From the NCBI RefSeq assembly GCF_013184775.1, contig NZ_JAATVV010000017.1, positions 1 to 64,000 of the forward strand: DNA of 64,000 nucleotides. The letters run 5' to 3'. The notes beneath the pieces were generated by a model. The model worked only from the letters and a program-made list of their open reading frames with translations, was not told the DNA's origin and made no database searches. The first letter of the stretch is position 1; every line of letters begins with the position of its first letter. Source of the stretch: Martelella sp. HB161492 (lineage in GTDB: Bacteria > Pseudomonadota > Alphaproteobacteria > Rhizobiales > Rhizobiaceae). A program made the position numbers and the translations under genes. Positions 8,530 through 16,413 of the stretch are shown one piece after another.

Positions 8530-9750
8530 ATGGCTGATTTTCACCAAAATGGTGTCGTTGCGACACTACACAACCTGAGAGAGCGTTCACTGCACCGCGT
8601 CGAACGCGAACTGACCAGCTTCAGCGCGACACGGCCAATCACGCTGATCCTTCCATCGCTCTTCTCCGAGCTGGAAGCCGATGCGCTGGACAATATCGTC
8701 AATCACCTGACGGAAGTCCCCTATATCTCCAACATCATCATCGGCCTCGATCGCGCCAATGAGGAGCAGTACCGCTATGCGCTGAACTATTTCAGCCGCC
8801 TGCCTCAGAATCACGCCGTCTTGTGGAATGACGGGCCGCGAATGCAGGCCATCCACAATCGCCTCGACGACGCCAATCTCGCACCGGAAGAGCCCGGCAA
8901 GGGCCGCAATGTCTGGTACTGCATCGGCTATGTGCTCGGTGCACGCAATTCATCGGTCGTGGCACTGCATGACTGTGACATCGTCACCTATTCGCGTGAA
9001 ATGCTGGCAAGGCTCGTCTACCCCGTTACCAATCCCGCCTTCCCCTACGTCTTCGCCAAGGGCTACTACCCGCGCGTAGCCGGCGGTTCGCTGAACGGAC
9101 GGGTAACCCGGCTGCTGGTCACGCCGCTGCTGCTGGCGCTGGAAAAAACGATCGGGCATCAGCCCTATATCGACTACCTCAAGGCCTTCCGTTATCCGCT
9201 CGCTGGCGAATTTGCCATGCGCACCCACATTCTCCCCGACATCCGCATTCCCTTTGACTGGGGCCTCGAAATCGGCGTTCTCTCGGAGCTTTGGCGCAAC
9301 TATTCCAACAGCGCCATCTGCCAGGTCGACATTTCCGATGGCTATGACCATAAACACCAGCCCCTTTCGGCAGAAGATGCCGCCAAGGGCCTGTCGCGGA
9401 TGTCAACGGATATCTGCAAGGCTGTATTCCGCAAGCTCGCCACCGATGGCGTCACCTTCTCGCAGGAGACCCTGAGAACGGTCAAGGCATCCTATTTCCG
9501 CACCGCCCTCGATCTGGTCGAGATCTACCACAATGATGCACGGATGAATGGCCTTTCCACCGACAGGCACAAGGAAGAGCAGGCGGTCGAGCTGTTCGCA
9601 CGGAACCTGATCGAGGCCGGGAATAGCTTCCTTGATGAGCCGGACGCCACGACCTTGATGCCGCGCTGGAACCGCGTCCTGAGCGCATTGCCGGACATTC
9701 TGGACGAAATGCAGGCTGCTGTTGCCGCCGATATGGCCGAAAATCGGTGA
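8530..9750 (+). CDS. gpgS: Glucosyl-3-phosphoglycerate synthase-like glycosyltransferase (GT81)
   Basis: A 406-residue soluble GT-A glycosyltransferase. ITLILPSLFSELEADAL at 37-53 resembles the start of GpgS catalytic domains, and HDCDIVTY supplies a DxD-type metal site at 148-150. The enzyme would join a nucleotide-activated hexose to 3-phosphoglycerate. It lies 89 bases after the matching phosphatase gene, making a two-step compatible-solute module. It ends before a strong palindromic terminator. Glucose versus mannose cannot be decided from sequence alone. Confidence 0.7.
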   Translation: MADFHQNGVVATLHNLRERSLHRVERELTSFSATRPITLILPSLFSELEADALDNIVNHLTEVPYISNIIIGLDRANEEQYRYALNYFSRLPQNHAVLWNDGPRMQAIHNRLDDANLAPEEPGKGRNVWYCIGYVLGARNSSVVALHDCDIVTYSREMLARLVYPVTNPAFPYVFAKGYYPRVAGGSLNGRVTRLLVTPLLLALEKTIGHQPYIDYLKAFRYPLAGEFAMRTHILPDIRIPFDWGLEIGVLSELWRNYSNSAICQVDISDGYDHKHQPLSAEDAAKGLSRMSTDICKAVFRKLATDGVTFSQETLRTVKASYFRTALDLVEIYHNDARMNGLSTDRHKEEQAVELFARNLIEAGNSFLDEPDATTLMPRWNRVLSALPDILDEMQAAVAADMAENR

Positions 9751-9794
9751 CCTGACCGGGGCTCCGGCCCTCAAGCGTAAGCCACAGACAACTG

Positions 9795-9833
9795 ATATTG
9801 TCCGCCGTCAAATGGCTTGACGGCGGACAATAT
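9795..9833 (+). terminator. Perfect 17-bp hairpin after gpgS
   Basis: ATATTGTCCGCCGTCAA pairs perfectly with TTGACGGCGGACAATAT around a five-base loop, followed by ATTTTATTG. The short T tract fits a rho-independent terminator 44 bases after the gpgS stop, although the stem is unusually long and symmetric. Confidence 0.7.
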
Positions 9834-10347
9834 ATTTTATTGACTGACGTAAATTTTGACGATTTCAGCAATTACGCCCTTGTATCTGGCGCCTTTCACA
9901 TGGCTTCAAAAATATATAACGCCACCGCACTGGAATTCTTCTCTTCAAGCCAATCCCCAAAAATTCACCATAGACTTACATCACAAGCTATGAATATTTC
10001 ATTATAATCTAGACAATGTAAGTAAATATTCTTAATTTATATATGAATAAATTTCATACTACTTATTTTTCTGTAGATTCTCATTCAGAAACCTGATAGA
10101 TCCAGTAAAACTACAAAACTGGGGAGAGTGTCTTGAAGCAGAATCTGGGTTAATAAGAAGTATCGATATTTTCTTTTTTCAAAATTGCGGGTCAGGCAGG
10201 CCACGAACAATGAATAAGGCTCTGCAACCTGCAACAATCTGATTAAACTTATGATACGGACCGTGAGAAACGGTAACCGCGCTCAGGACGAGTTGCGAAC
10301 GATTTGTCGCGCCATCAGGTCCATATCGAGCATAGGTAGGCAAATAC
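9834..10347. other. AT-rich intergenic region upstream of the mucR-like gene
   Basis: About 510 bases, visibly much richer in A and T than the rest of the window, especially from 9900 to 10180. No gene, RNA or clear -35/-10 pair was recognised. Ros/MucR proteins favour AT-rich DNA with T-A steps and many regulate themselves, so an extended autoregulatory control region is plausible. Acquired DNA is the alternative. Confidence 0.45.
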
Positions 10348-10815
10348 ATGTATTCCAAAATCCAAGATCCAATGCCGGAGAACATTTCATCGCTCACCGC
10401 CAACATCGTGACAGCCTATATCAGTAGAAATGACGTGGCGGCCGATGAGCTGCCGGCCCTCATTGCCAGCGTTCAACGTGCACTCGGGCAACCAGAGCAA
10501 GGTTCCAGGGACTCCAGCGCCGATGCATGGCCGCAATCCAATAGCGGCCAGACGCCTGCAGTGCCTGTCGCACAGTCGCTTGAAACCGACTACATCATAT
10601 GTCTGGAAGATGGCCGCAGATTTCGCTCTCTGAAGCGGCATCTGAAATCACAGTATAACATGACCCCCGATGAATATCGGATCAAATGGGGACTGCCGCC
10701 CGAATATCCGATGGTGGCACCGTCTTACGCTGCCCGGCGCTCGCACATCGCCAAGGATATCGGCCTTGGCGTCACGGTGTCCAAGCGCACGCCGCGGCAG
10801 GAAGACAAATCCTGA
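10348..10815 (+). CDS. MucR/Ros-family transcriptional regulator
   Basis: A 155-residue protein: N-terminal region likely to oligomerise (1-45), a variable linker (46-78) and the Ros/MucR DNA-binding domain, with CLEDGRRFRSLKRHL at 85-99 followed by YNMTPDEYRIKWGLPPEYPM. These proteins silence or activate exopolysaccharide, motility and symbiosis or virulence genes at AT-rich targets. The zinc site is atypical: Cys85 and His98 are present, but position 88 is Asp and positions 102-103 are Gln-Tyr where a His is usual. AGGTAGG precedes the ATG; a second ATG eight codons later is possible. Confidence 0.88.
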   Translation: MYSKIQDPMPENISSLTANIVTAYISRNDVAADELPALIASVQRALGQPEQGSRDSSADAWPQSNSGQTPAVPVAQSLETDYIICLEDGRRFRSLKRHLKSQYNMTPDEYRIKWGLPPEYPMVAPSYAARRSHIAKDIGLGVTVSKRTPRQEDKS

Positions 10816-10827
10816 GTAGAGAGCAAG

Positions 10828-10853
10828 AGGCGGGGATTTTCCCCGCCTTATCT
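10828..10853 (+). terminator. Terminator of the mucR-like gene
   Basis: AGGCGGGG pairs with CCCCGCCT around ATTTT, followed by TATCT, 12 bases after the stop codon. Confidence 0.75.
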
Positions 10854-10894
10854 GCATGACGGGATGGCGCCCACCCCCACCTTCCGGGCGCCCC

Positions 10895-11476
10895 TCACCC
10901 TTGAGCGCCAGCGGACAGCAAACGCGCGCGCCGCGCCGCCTGCAGCATGATCAGCGCATGAATGATGACGGCAATGGCGAGCGCGAACACATGATGATAG
11001 ATGGTGACACCGGGCGTCTGCCGCGCCAGCAGAAGCGTCGCCAGGCTCAGCGGCAAGAACAGCACAATCGCCGTCACCAGCCCCGGATTGTAGCAGCGCA
11101 GACGGATCGTCGTCACCAGATGCAGGATGGCGTTGACGAGCATGAGATAGGGTGCAGCAAGCCCCAGGCCAGGCGAAATCAGCAGCGCGGCATAGAAGGA
11201 AATGAGGTTGACGCCCCAGACCACCGGAAGATTGACGATAATGACATCGACCGGCCGCAGCGCCTCGACACCCCGAAACAGCGTGACATTGGTAAAATGG
11301 CGAAACCTGTCACCGGCATGTTCCTCGACCTGATGGAACATATAGATCGGCAGATGCAGATAGATCAGGACGAAGAAACCGGCAAAAGAAACGGCCATGG
11401 CTGGGCCAAGCAGCAGAAAACCGACCGCCATGAACAGGGCCGCCGATACCCAGCGTTTTGCCAGCCAGTTTACCAC
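10895..11476 (-). CDS. HXXEE-family membrane protein
   Basis: A protein of about 193 residues with around six hydrophobic segments. HQVEEH in an early loop and RCYNPGLVT later identify it as an HXXEE-domain protein; the function of that family is unknown. The frame extends far upstream over the TetR gene, but GTG at 11476 is preceded by GGGGAGG five bases away and begins VVNWLAKRW, so I take it as the start; an ATG at 11497 is the alternative. It lies 76 bases downstream of the tetR gene in the same direction and may be controlled with it. Confidence 0.72.
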   Translation of the reverse strand: MVNWLAKRWVSAALFMAVGFLLLGPAMAVSFAGFFVLIYLHLPIYMFHQVEEHAGDRFRHFTNVTLFRGVEALRPVDVIIVNLPVVWGVNLISFYAALLISPGLGLAAPYLMLVNAILHLVTTIRLRCYNPGLVTAIVLFLPLSLATLLLARQTPGVTIYHHVFALAIAVIIHALIMLQAARRARLLSAGAQG

Positions 11477-11552
11477 GCACGCCTCCCCGCACGACATGTT
11501 GCCAAGCTCCGTTGGCAGGTTGAACGAAGCCCTGAGCAAATGCAAGCCAGGT

Positions 11553-12167
11553 TCACGCCCCCGGCTCCCGCCTCTGCGGCAGATCGCCACAATCGCGAAA
11601 GATCTCCGCGGCAATCGCGCTGGCAAATCCGGCTCCGACGCACTTTCCATTGAGCAGGCGATACCAGAAGACGCCATGGATCATTTCTGACAGGAAAGCA
11701 GGATCCCGTGCAGCAGACAGCTCGCCCCTTTGCTGCGCTTGTTGCAAGAGCGCCGTAACGATCGCTTCGCGCGGCTTGACGAAACGCTCGCGGAAAGCCT
11801 CACGAAAGCCCGGCGTTTCCTGGGCCGCGGCAATCAATGCCCGCAATGTATCGCCATCAGCACGCACATGCGCAAAGACCCTCATCAGAAAAGCCTCGAG
11901 CTGGTCGCGGATCGGCACATCCGCCGCAAGATCAGGCGATGACACCTGACGATTGGCTTCATCGAACACCGCATCAAGCACAAGATCGGCCTTGGTCTGC
12001 CAGCGATTATAGAGGGTCTGGCGCGCGACCCCCGCCTGCGCCGCAATCATTGCGATTGAAACATGACCGTAACCATGCCTGCGCACCAGATCGAGCGCAG
12101 CCGTCTTCAGCGCGCGTGCCGCTTCCAGGTCGCGTGGCCGGCCGCTGCGCTTGCCAGCATCATCCAT
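11553..12167 (-). CDS. TetR/AcrR-family transcriptional repressor
   Basis: A 204-residue regulator with an N-terminal helix-turn-helix (ALDLVRRHGYGHVSIAMIAA, then QAGVARQTLYNRWQTKADLV) and a helical ligand-binding domain. It is divergent from a Bcr/CflA-type efflux gene across a 143-base gap that contains a perfect TAGACT-AC-AGTCTA palindrome. That arrangement indicates local repression of the pump, and probably of itself, released by a drug-like ligand. The ligand is unknown. Confidence 0.9.
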   Translation of the reverse strand: MDDAGKRSGRPRDLEAARALKTAALDLVRRHGYGHVSIAMIAAQAGVARQTLYNRWQTKADLVLDAVFDEANRQVSSPDLAADVPIRDQLEAFLMRVFAHVRADGDTLRALIAAAQETPGFREAFRERFVKPREAIVTALLQQAQQRGELSAARDPAFLSEMIHGVFWYRLLNGKCVGAGFASAIAAEIFRDCGDLPQRREPGA

Positions 12168-12211
12168 CGATCATCCCCCGACAGTCCGTTCACAGTCCGA
12201 ATTATATGACG

Positions 12212-12268
12212 GATTGATTTTTAGACTACAGTCTACTAATTAAACAGAGCTCAGTCCAAAAATCAATC
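12212..12268. promoter_or_regulatory. Operator region between tetR and the Bcr-type pump gene
   Basis: TAGACT-AC-AGTCTA at 12222-12235 is a perfect palindrome of the size bound by TetR dimers. Around it, GATTGATTTTTAGACT (12212-12227) is repeated in inverted form as AGTCCAAAAATCAATC (12253-12268), matching at 15 of 16 positions. The two symmetric layers suggest a primary operator plus a second site. Confidence 0.6.
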
Positions 12269-12310
12269 AAGGCGACAATTTCACACCTCACCGCCCAGCA
12301 GGATCCCCTT

Positions 12311-13564
12311 ATGTCAGCGCATCAGGAAACAGCCCAGGTTACGCTGGGCCGTGCCAGAGCCATTACCGGCGTTCTGGCGCTTTTGTCGATCTTCCCGCCA
12401 CTTGCGACGGATATGTATCTGTCCGCGCTCGGCGACCTTGCCAGCGCCCTGAATGCGAGCCCAGAAGAGACAGGTCTTTCGCTTTCGCTGTTCTTCTTTG
12501 GCCTGTGCATCGGCCAGCTGATCATGGGGCCACTGATTGACGCGTTCGGGCGCAGAACACCGCTGCTGCTGGGGACGCTGCTGTTCACGCTCACCTCCGC
12601 GGCTCTGCTGATGGTCGACAACATCGCGATTTTTAACGGTCTGCGGCTGTTTCAGGCTCTTGGCGCCTGCGCCGGCATGGTGGTTTCGCGCGCCGTGATC
12701 AACGATCTTTACGATGACAGACGTGCCGCCAAGGCGCTGGGTGTCCTCGTCATGCTGATGACCATTGGCCCGATCATCTCGCCGACGCTCGGGAGCCTGC
12801 TTCTGGAGGCCTTTGGCTGGCGCTCGATTTTCGTCACCATGCTGCTGGTGGGAATTGCGGCTCTCTTGCTGTCCTATCTGATCATCCCGGAAACATTGCC
12901 GCGCAGCAAACGCGCTGATGCGCCGTTCCGGACGGCCGGACGCAATGCGCGTCATCTGGTTACCCTGCCAGGCTTCATGGCGCCTGCGGTCGTCGCCGGC
13001 CTCGTTCAGGGCGGCATGTTTGCCTTCATTACCGGCTCATCCGGCGTCTTTCAGGGCGTCTTTGGATTGAGCAGCCTCGCCTACGGCCTCGTCTTTGCGG
13101 CCATTGCCATGGCTCTGGTCCTGTTCACCCAGTTCAACAACAGACTTCTCGACCATTTTGCGCCGCAGCAGATCATGGCGGTCGGACTTCCGTTCTACGT
13201 CGTGGTGACCGCCTTAACGGCTGCGGCTTCGGCAAGCGCGTCGATCTGGCTTTTCACAGCCCCCTTGTGGATTGCCATCGGCATGGTCGGCCTGCTTTCG
13301 GCCAATGCCATGGCCGTGACCATGGCGGCAGCGAAACAGGGCGCCGGCATCGCTTCAGCCCTTCTCGGCGGCATCCAGTTTGCGCTCGCCTTCGCTGTGT
13401 CATCCTGCGTGGCAATGGGCGGCAGCGACACGCCGCTGCCGATGAGCCTTGGCCTGCTACTGCCGGCCGTTCTTGCCTGGCTGCTCTGGTTCGCCAGTCG
13501 CCGCAACTCTGCCGTTGCGAGCAAAGCCGCGAGGAAGCAAGACGAGCAAGATCATCCGGCCTAG
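12311..13564 (+). CDS. Bcr/CflA-family multidrug efflux transporter (MFS, 12 TM)
   Basis: A 417-residue major facilitator protein with about twelve membrane segments. LSIFPPLATDMYLSAL in helix 1 is typical of Bcr/CflA drug:H+ antiporters, and GPLIDAFGRRTPLL is the MFS loop 2-3 signature. It should export drug-like compounds using the proton gradient. Expression is probably controlled by the divergent TetR gene. The stop codon TAG is formed by the first bases of a mosaic repeat. Confidence 0.92.
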   Translation: MSAHQETAQVTLGRARAITGVLALLSIFPPLATDMYLSALGDLASALNASPEETGLSLSLFFFGLCIGQLIMGPLIDAFGRRTPLLLGTLLFTLTSAALLMVDNIAIFNGLRLFQALGACAGMVVSRAVINDLYDDRRAAKALGVLVMLMTIGPIISPTLGSLLLEAFGWRSIFVTMLLVGIAALLLSYLIIPETLPRSKRADAPFRTAGRNARHLVTLPGFMAPAVVAGLVQGGMFAFITGSSGVFQGVFGLSSLAYGLVFAAIAMALVLFTQFNNRLLDHFAPQQIMAVGLPFYVVVTALTAAASASASIWLFTAPLWIAIGMVGLLSANAMAVTMAAAKQGAGIASALLGGIQFALAFAVSSCVAMGGSDTPLPMSLGLLLPAVLAWLLWFASRRNSAVASKAARKQDEQDHPA

Positions 13565-13625
13565 AGCGCCTTGTGTCCATTTGGACGCACCAGGACGCTC
13601 TATCCTGTTGAAGCTGCGATCGTGC
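13561..13625 (+). repeat. Mosaic palindromic repeat, copy C
   Basis: Begins CTAGAGCGCC, continues TTGTGTCC, ATTT, GGACGCACC and ACGCTCTATC, then TGTTGAAGCTGCGATCG. It aligns with the reverse complement of 52690-52755. Its CTAG overlaps the stop codon of the Bcr-type pump gene, and it lies between that gene and the convergent radical SAM gene. Confidence 0.8.
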
Positions 13626-13667
13626 TTTGCCAGAACCGGATCCGATCGGGCGCCCGGCAGCGCCGCG

Positions 13668-15482
13668 TCAGTGGGCAGCAGCAGATGCTTTCTCGCGGAT
13701 ATCATCGCTGCGTTTCTTGCGTGCCAGCGCCGCCTCGCCACCGGTTGTGGCGTGATAGAGCGACAGCTGCTCAAACTCATCCTCCTCCGGCGGTGCAATG
13801 GCGATGTCATTGTAATTATAGCGTTCCGGATCGGCGATGACCTGATCGTAGGACTTTTTGACGCCGGCATAGAAGCGCCAGTATTTCCAAAGCTTGATGA
13901 CCGTTCCGCCCCAATATTTCGGATAGAACACGAAAGGCGATTCCAGCTTCATGCCGTGGCGGCGATCGCGCCGTGATTTCAGCCGCAACGCCCCGCCTTC
14001 AAGCGGATGAACGCCCTCATGATCGATCATCAGCTTGAACCAGAGCATGGTCTTGAAGACCTTCTTGGGGCGGCCATTGGGAATCTGCGCGGCGCGCTTC
14101 ATCACGGTTCGCATATGATCGGCGCTGTAGAACGTGTCCCAGGCCAGCTTGTAGGCCTCTTCCCATTCCGTGTCGGACATTTTCGAATGATGCGTCACAC
14201 GGTGATTGAGGTCATATTTGTTGATATCGCCATCCATCCATTCACCACGCGCCACCATATTCTTGTGATCTTCCGAGCCGGGAAGCGGCGTCAGGATGAA
14301 GAATTCGAGCAGGTCGACGGGCAGCTCGCGTTTGATGATCTCGATGTCGCGAACAATGGTTTCCTTGGTGTCGGCCGGGAAACCGAGAATGTAGCCGGCA
14401 TAGGTGACAGCGCCATGGGCGCGCCATTTCTGCAGCATGGCGCGATATTCGGTAATCTTGTTCTGCCGTTTCTTGGCTGCGATCAGATTGTCCGGATTGA
14501 CGTTTTCCAGCCCGATAAACACGGTTCTGGCGCCAGCCCGCGTCGTCTTCTCGATGAAATTCGGGATCTTGTGGCAGAGCGTGTCGACCTGAATGGTGAA
14601 ACCGACCCTGATCCCCTCCTCTTCGCGCAGCTTGATGACGCGATCCATCAGGATTTCCCAATCGCTGTTGCGGGCGAAATTGTCATCGGTGATGAAGAAG
14701 CGCTTGATCCCCTGCGCGACATTGACGCGGATGATGTTCTCCAGATCATCCGGCGTGCGGAAACGGCTCTTGCGCCCCTGAACATTGATGATGGTGCAGA
14801 AAGAACACTGATAGGGGCAGCCGCGACCTAGATCGATGCTCGAATAGGTGCCCGACGTGCGCTCCACATGCTTGCGTGGCAGGATGGGCGCCGGCTCGCC
14901 ATTGAGCGCCGGCAGCTGGTTCATGAAGTTGTAAAGCGGCTCCATGCGGTCATGATAGGCATCGCGCAGAACGTCATCGAGCCGGCCCTCCTCCGTCTCA
15001 CCGGCAAAGAGCGAGATGCCGAGCGCCTGCGCTTCTTTCAGTTCCGGCGTCAGTTCGGGCAGCATGGCAATGCATCCGGAAACATGAAAACCGCCAATGG
15101 CAACCGTAAGCTCCGCCTCCCGGAACTGACGCGCAAGATCGAGCGCACGCGGATATTGGTTCGACTGAACACCGACAATGCCGATCAGCGCCTTGCCACC
15201 ACGCCGCCTCAGATCACGGATAATCCGCTCCGGATAAACCCGGCGATTGGTCTCATCATAGGTCTCGATCTGAATATCAACCGTTTCACCAAGAACGCGC
15301 CTGCTCCGAGCATCTTCTGCAAGGCCGTTCATGCAGGCGAGCGTGTTGGATGGCAGGGCCGAGCGAAACCACTGAATGGGATAGCCTTCATCGTCATAAT
15401 GCGTCGGCTTCACCAGCACCAGCGTGAACGGCTCATCAACAGCATCCGCGGCAACAGGCTTTTCGGTCAAACTCACATTCAT
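13668..15482 (-). CDS. B12-type radical SAM protein of unknown function
   Basis: A 604-residue protein. The N-terminal Rossmann-like part (about 20-170) resembles cobalamin-binding domains but shows no DxHxxG motif, so any cobalamin would be bound without the usual His ligand. The radical SAM core carries the cluster motif C222-x3-C226-x2-C229 in GRGCPYQCSFCTI. About 200 further residues include several conserved-looking aromatic stretches. Such enzymes methylate or rearrange unactivated carbons; the substrate here is unknown. GAGG lies four bases before the ATG. No obvious pathway partner is adjacent. Confidence 0.85.
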   Translation of the reverse strand: MNVSLTEKPVAADAVDEPFTLVLVKPTHYDDEGYPIQWFRSALPSNTLACMNGLAEDARSRRVLGETVDIQIETYDETNRRVYPERIIRDLRRRGGKALIGIVGVQSNQYPRALDLARQFREAELTVAIGGFHVSGCIAMLPELTPELKEAQALGISLFAGETEEGRLDDVLRDAYHDRMEPLYNFMNQLPALNGEPAPILPRKHVERTSGTYSSIDLGRGCPYQCSFCTIINVQGRKSRFRTPDDLENIIRVNVAQGIKRFFITDDNFARNSDWEILMDRVIKLREEEGIRVGFTIQVDTLCHKIPNFIEKTTRAGARTVFIGLENVNPDNLIAAKKRQNKITEYRAMLQKWRAHGAVTYAGYILGFPADTKETIVRDIEIIKRELPVDLLEFFILTPLPGSEDHKNMVARGEWMDGDINKYDLNHRVTHHSKMSDTEWEEAYKLAWDTFYSADHMRTVMKRAAQIPNGRPKKVFKTMLWFKLMIDHEGVHPLEGGALRLKSRRDRRHGMKLESPFVFYPKYWGGTVIKLWKYWRFYAGVKKSYDQVIADPERYNYNDIAIAPPEEDEFEQLSLYHATTGGEAALARKKRSDDIREKASAAAH

Positions 15483-16112
15483 GCTACCTCACAGGAAAGT
15501 CTCATCGTGAAAAGAGAAAAGCGTGCTCTCCGGCCAGAGCCTCACTTAGCAGTATAATTGGCAATGATCATGACTTGTAAAACAAATAAGAACAAGTTGA
15601 TCTGCCGTAACATTTCAGTTCCTGACGATTTTCCGCAAAAAGGCAGGTCGATTGCGCCGAAATTGCGCCGACGACGTGGGTATTTCGCGGCATCGTTTAC
15701 CTGAAGAGCCAGCCCCGCTCCGGCTTGGCGTAACCCGCGTCCGTCAGGTCACCGGCAATATTCACCCGTCAACATTCAGATCAGGACATGGGGCAACATC
15801 TGCATGCCCCACGAACCGGCAACCCGATTCGCCGAAGCGGACGGCGAAGGCAAGCGACCCTTGCCGCTACAGCGGACCCACATTGTTCAGGCCCTGGAGC
15901 GCGAGAGCGGCAATTTCGCATTCGATCTGATGGCGATACATGAATGACGGCGAATACCAGCTCCGCCGGCGCCTATGACGATGCGCCCGGCATGGCACTG
16001 AAACCGGCATTTGCGAACTCTTTCCGAAAAGTCGGCGAGAACGGACTTCAGCCGGCAGATTTATTCTTGCCGTTCAAGGTGTTGATGCAGATTTTCGGCT
16101 GAGAAAGAGAAA
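15483..16112. other. Intergenic region between radical SAM gene and tRNA-Arg
   Basis: About 630 bases. The first 130, AT-rich, should hold the radical SAM promoter. Two short open frames (about 15800-15947 and 15944-16102, sharing ATGA-like overlap) are present on the plus strand but lack convincing ribosome-binding sites and recognisable products; I do not call them genes. Confidence 0.5.
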
Positions 16113-16189
16113 TGGCGCACCCGAAGAGATTCGAACTCCTGACCCCCAGATTCGTAGTCTGGTGCTCTATCCAGCTGAGCTACGGGTGC
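16113..16189 (-). tRNA. tRNA-Arg (anticodon ACG)
   Basis: A 77-base gene: the minus strand starts GCACCCGTAGCTCAGCTGG, has CTACGAA in the anticodon loop and ends CGGGTGCGCCA with CCA encoded. All arms pair. The A at anticodon position 34 would be converted to inosine by TadA. Confidence 0.97.
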
Positions 16190-16413
16190 TTGCCTTTTTG
16201 CGACCGCCGCGTCGTCTGCGGGGTGCGAGACGGCTTCTACGGGTTTCGCATTTGGAATGCAAGAGACTTTGCGAAGTTTTTTGTCATTTTCCCGAAACAA
16301 ATGTGAGAACCGAAGCCAAAGAGGCATCTAACCCATTGATTTTAAAACTCTTATGAAAGACACCACAGCATGTGAATGTCGACCGGGACCGATATTGCGC
16401 CGCGGGCAGAGGC

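Noticed and set aside
11498-11677. Upstream extension of the HXXEE protein overlapping tetR
   Set aside because: It is an out-of-frame reading of the tetR 3' end; a good ribosome-binding site supports the shorter start.
15800-16102. Two short overlapping frames (about 47 and 52 codons) before tRNA-Arg
   Set aside because: They share an ATGA-like overlap but lack clear ribosome-binding sites or recognisable products; GC-rich spacer makes chance frames likely.
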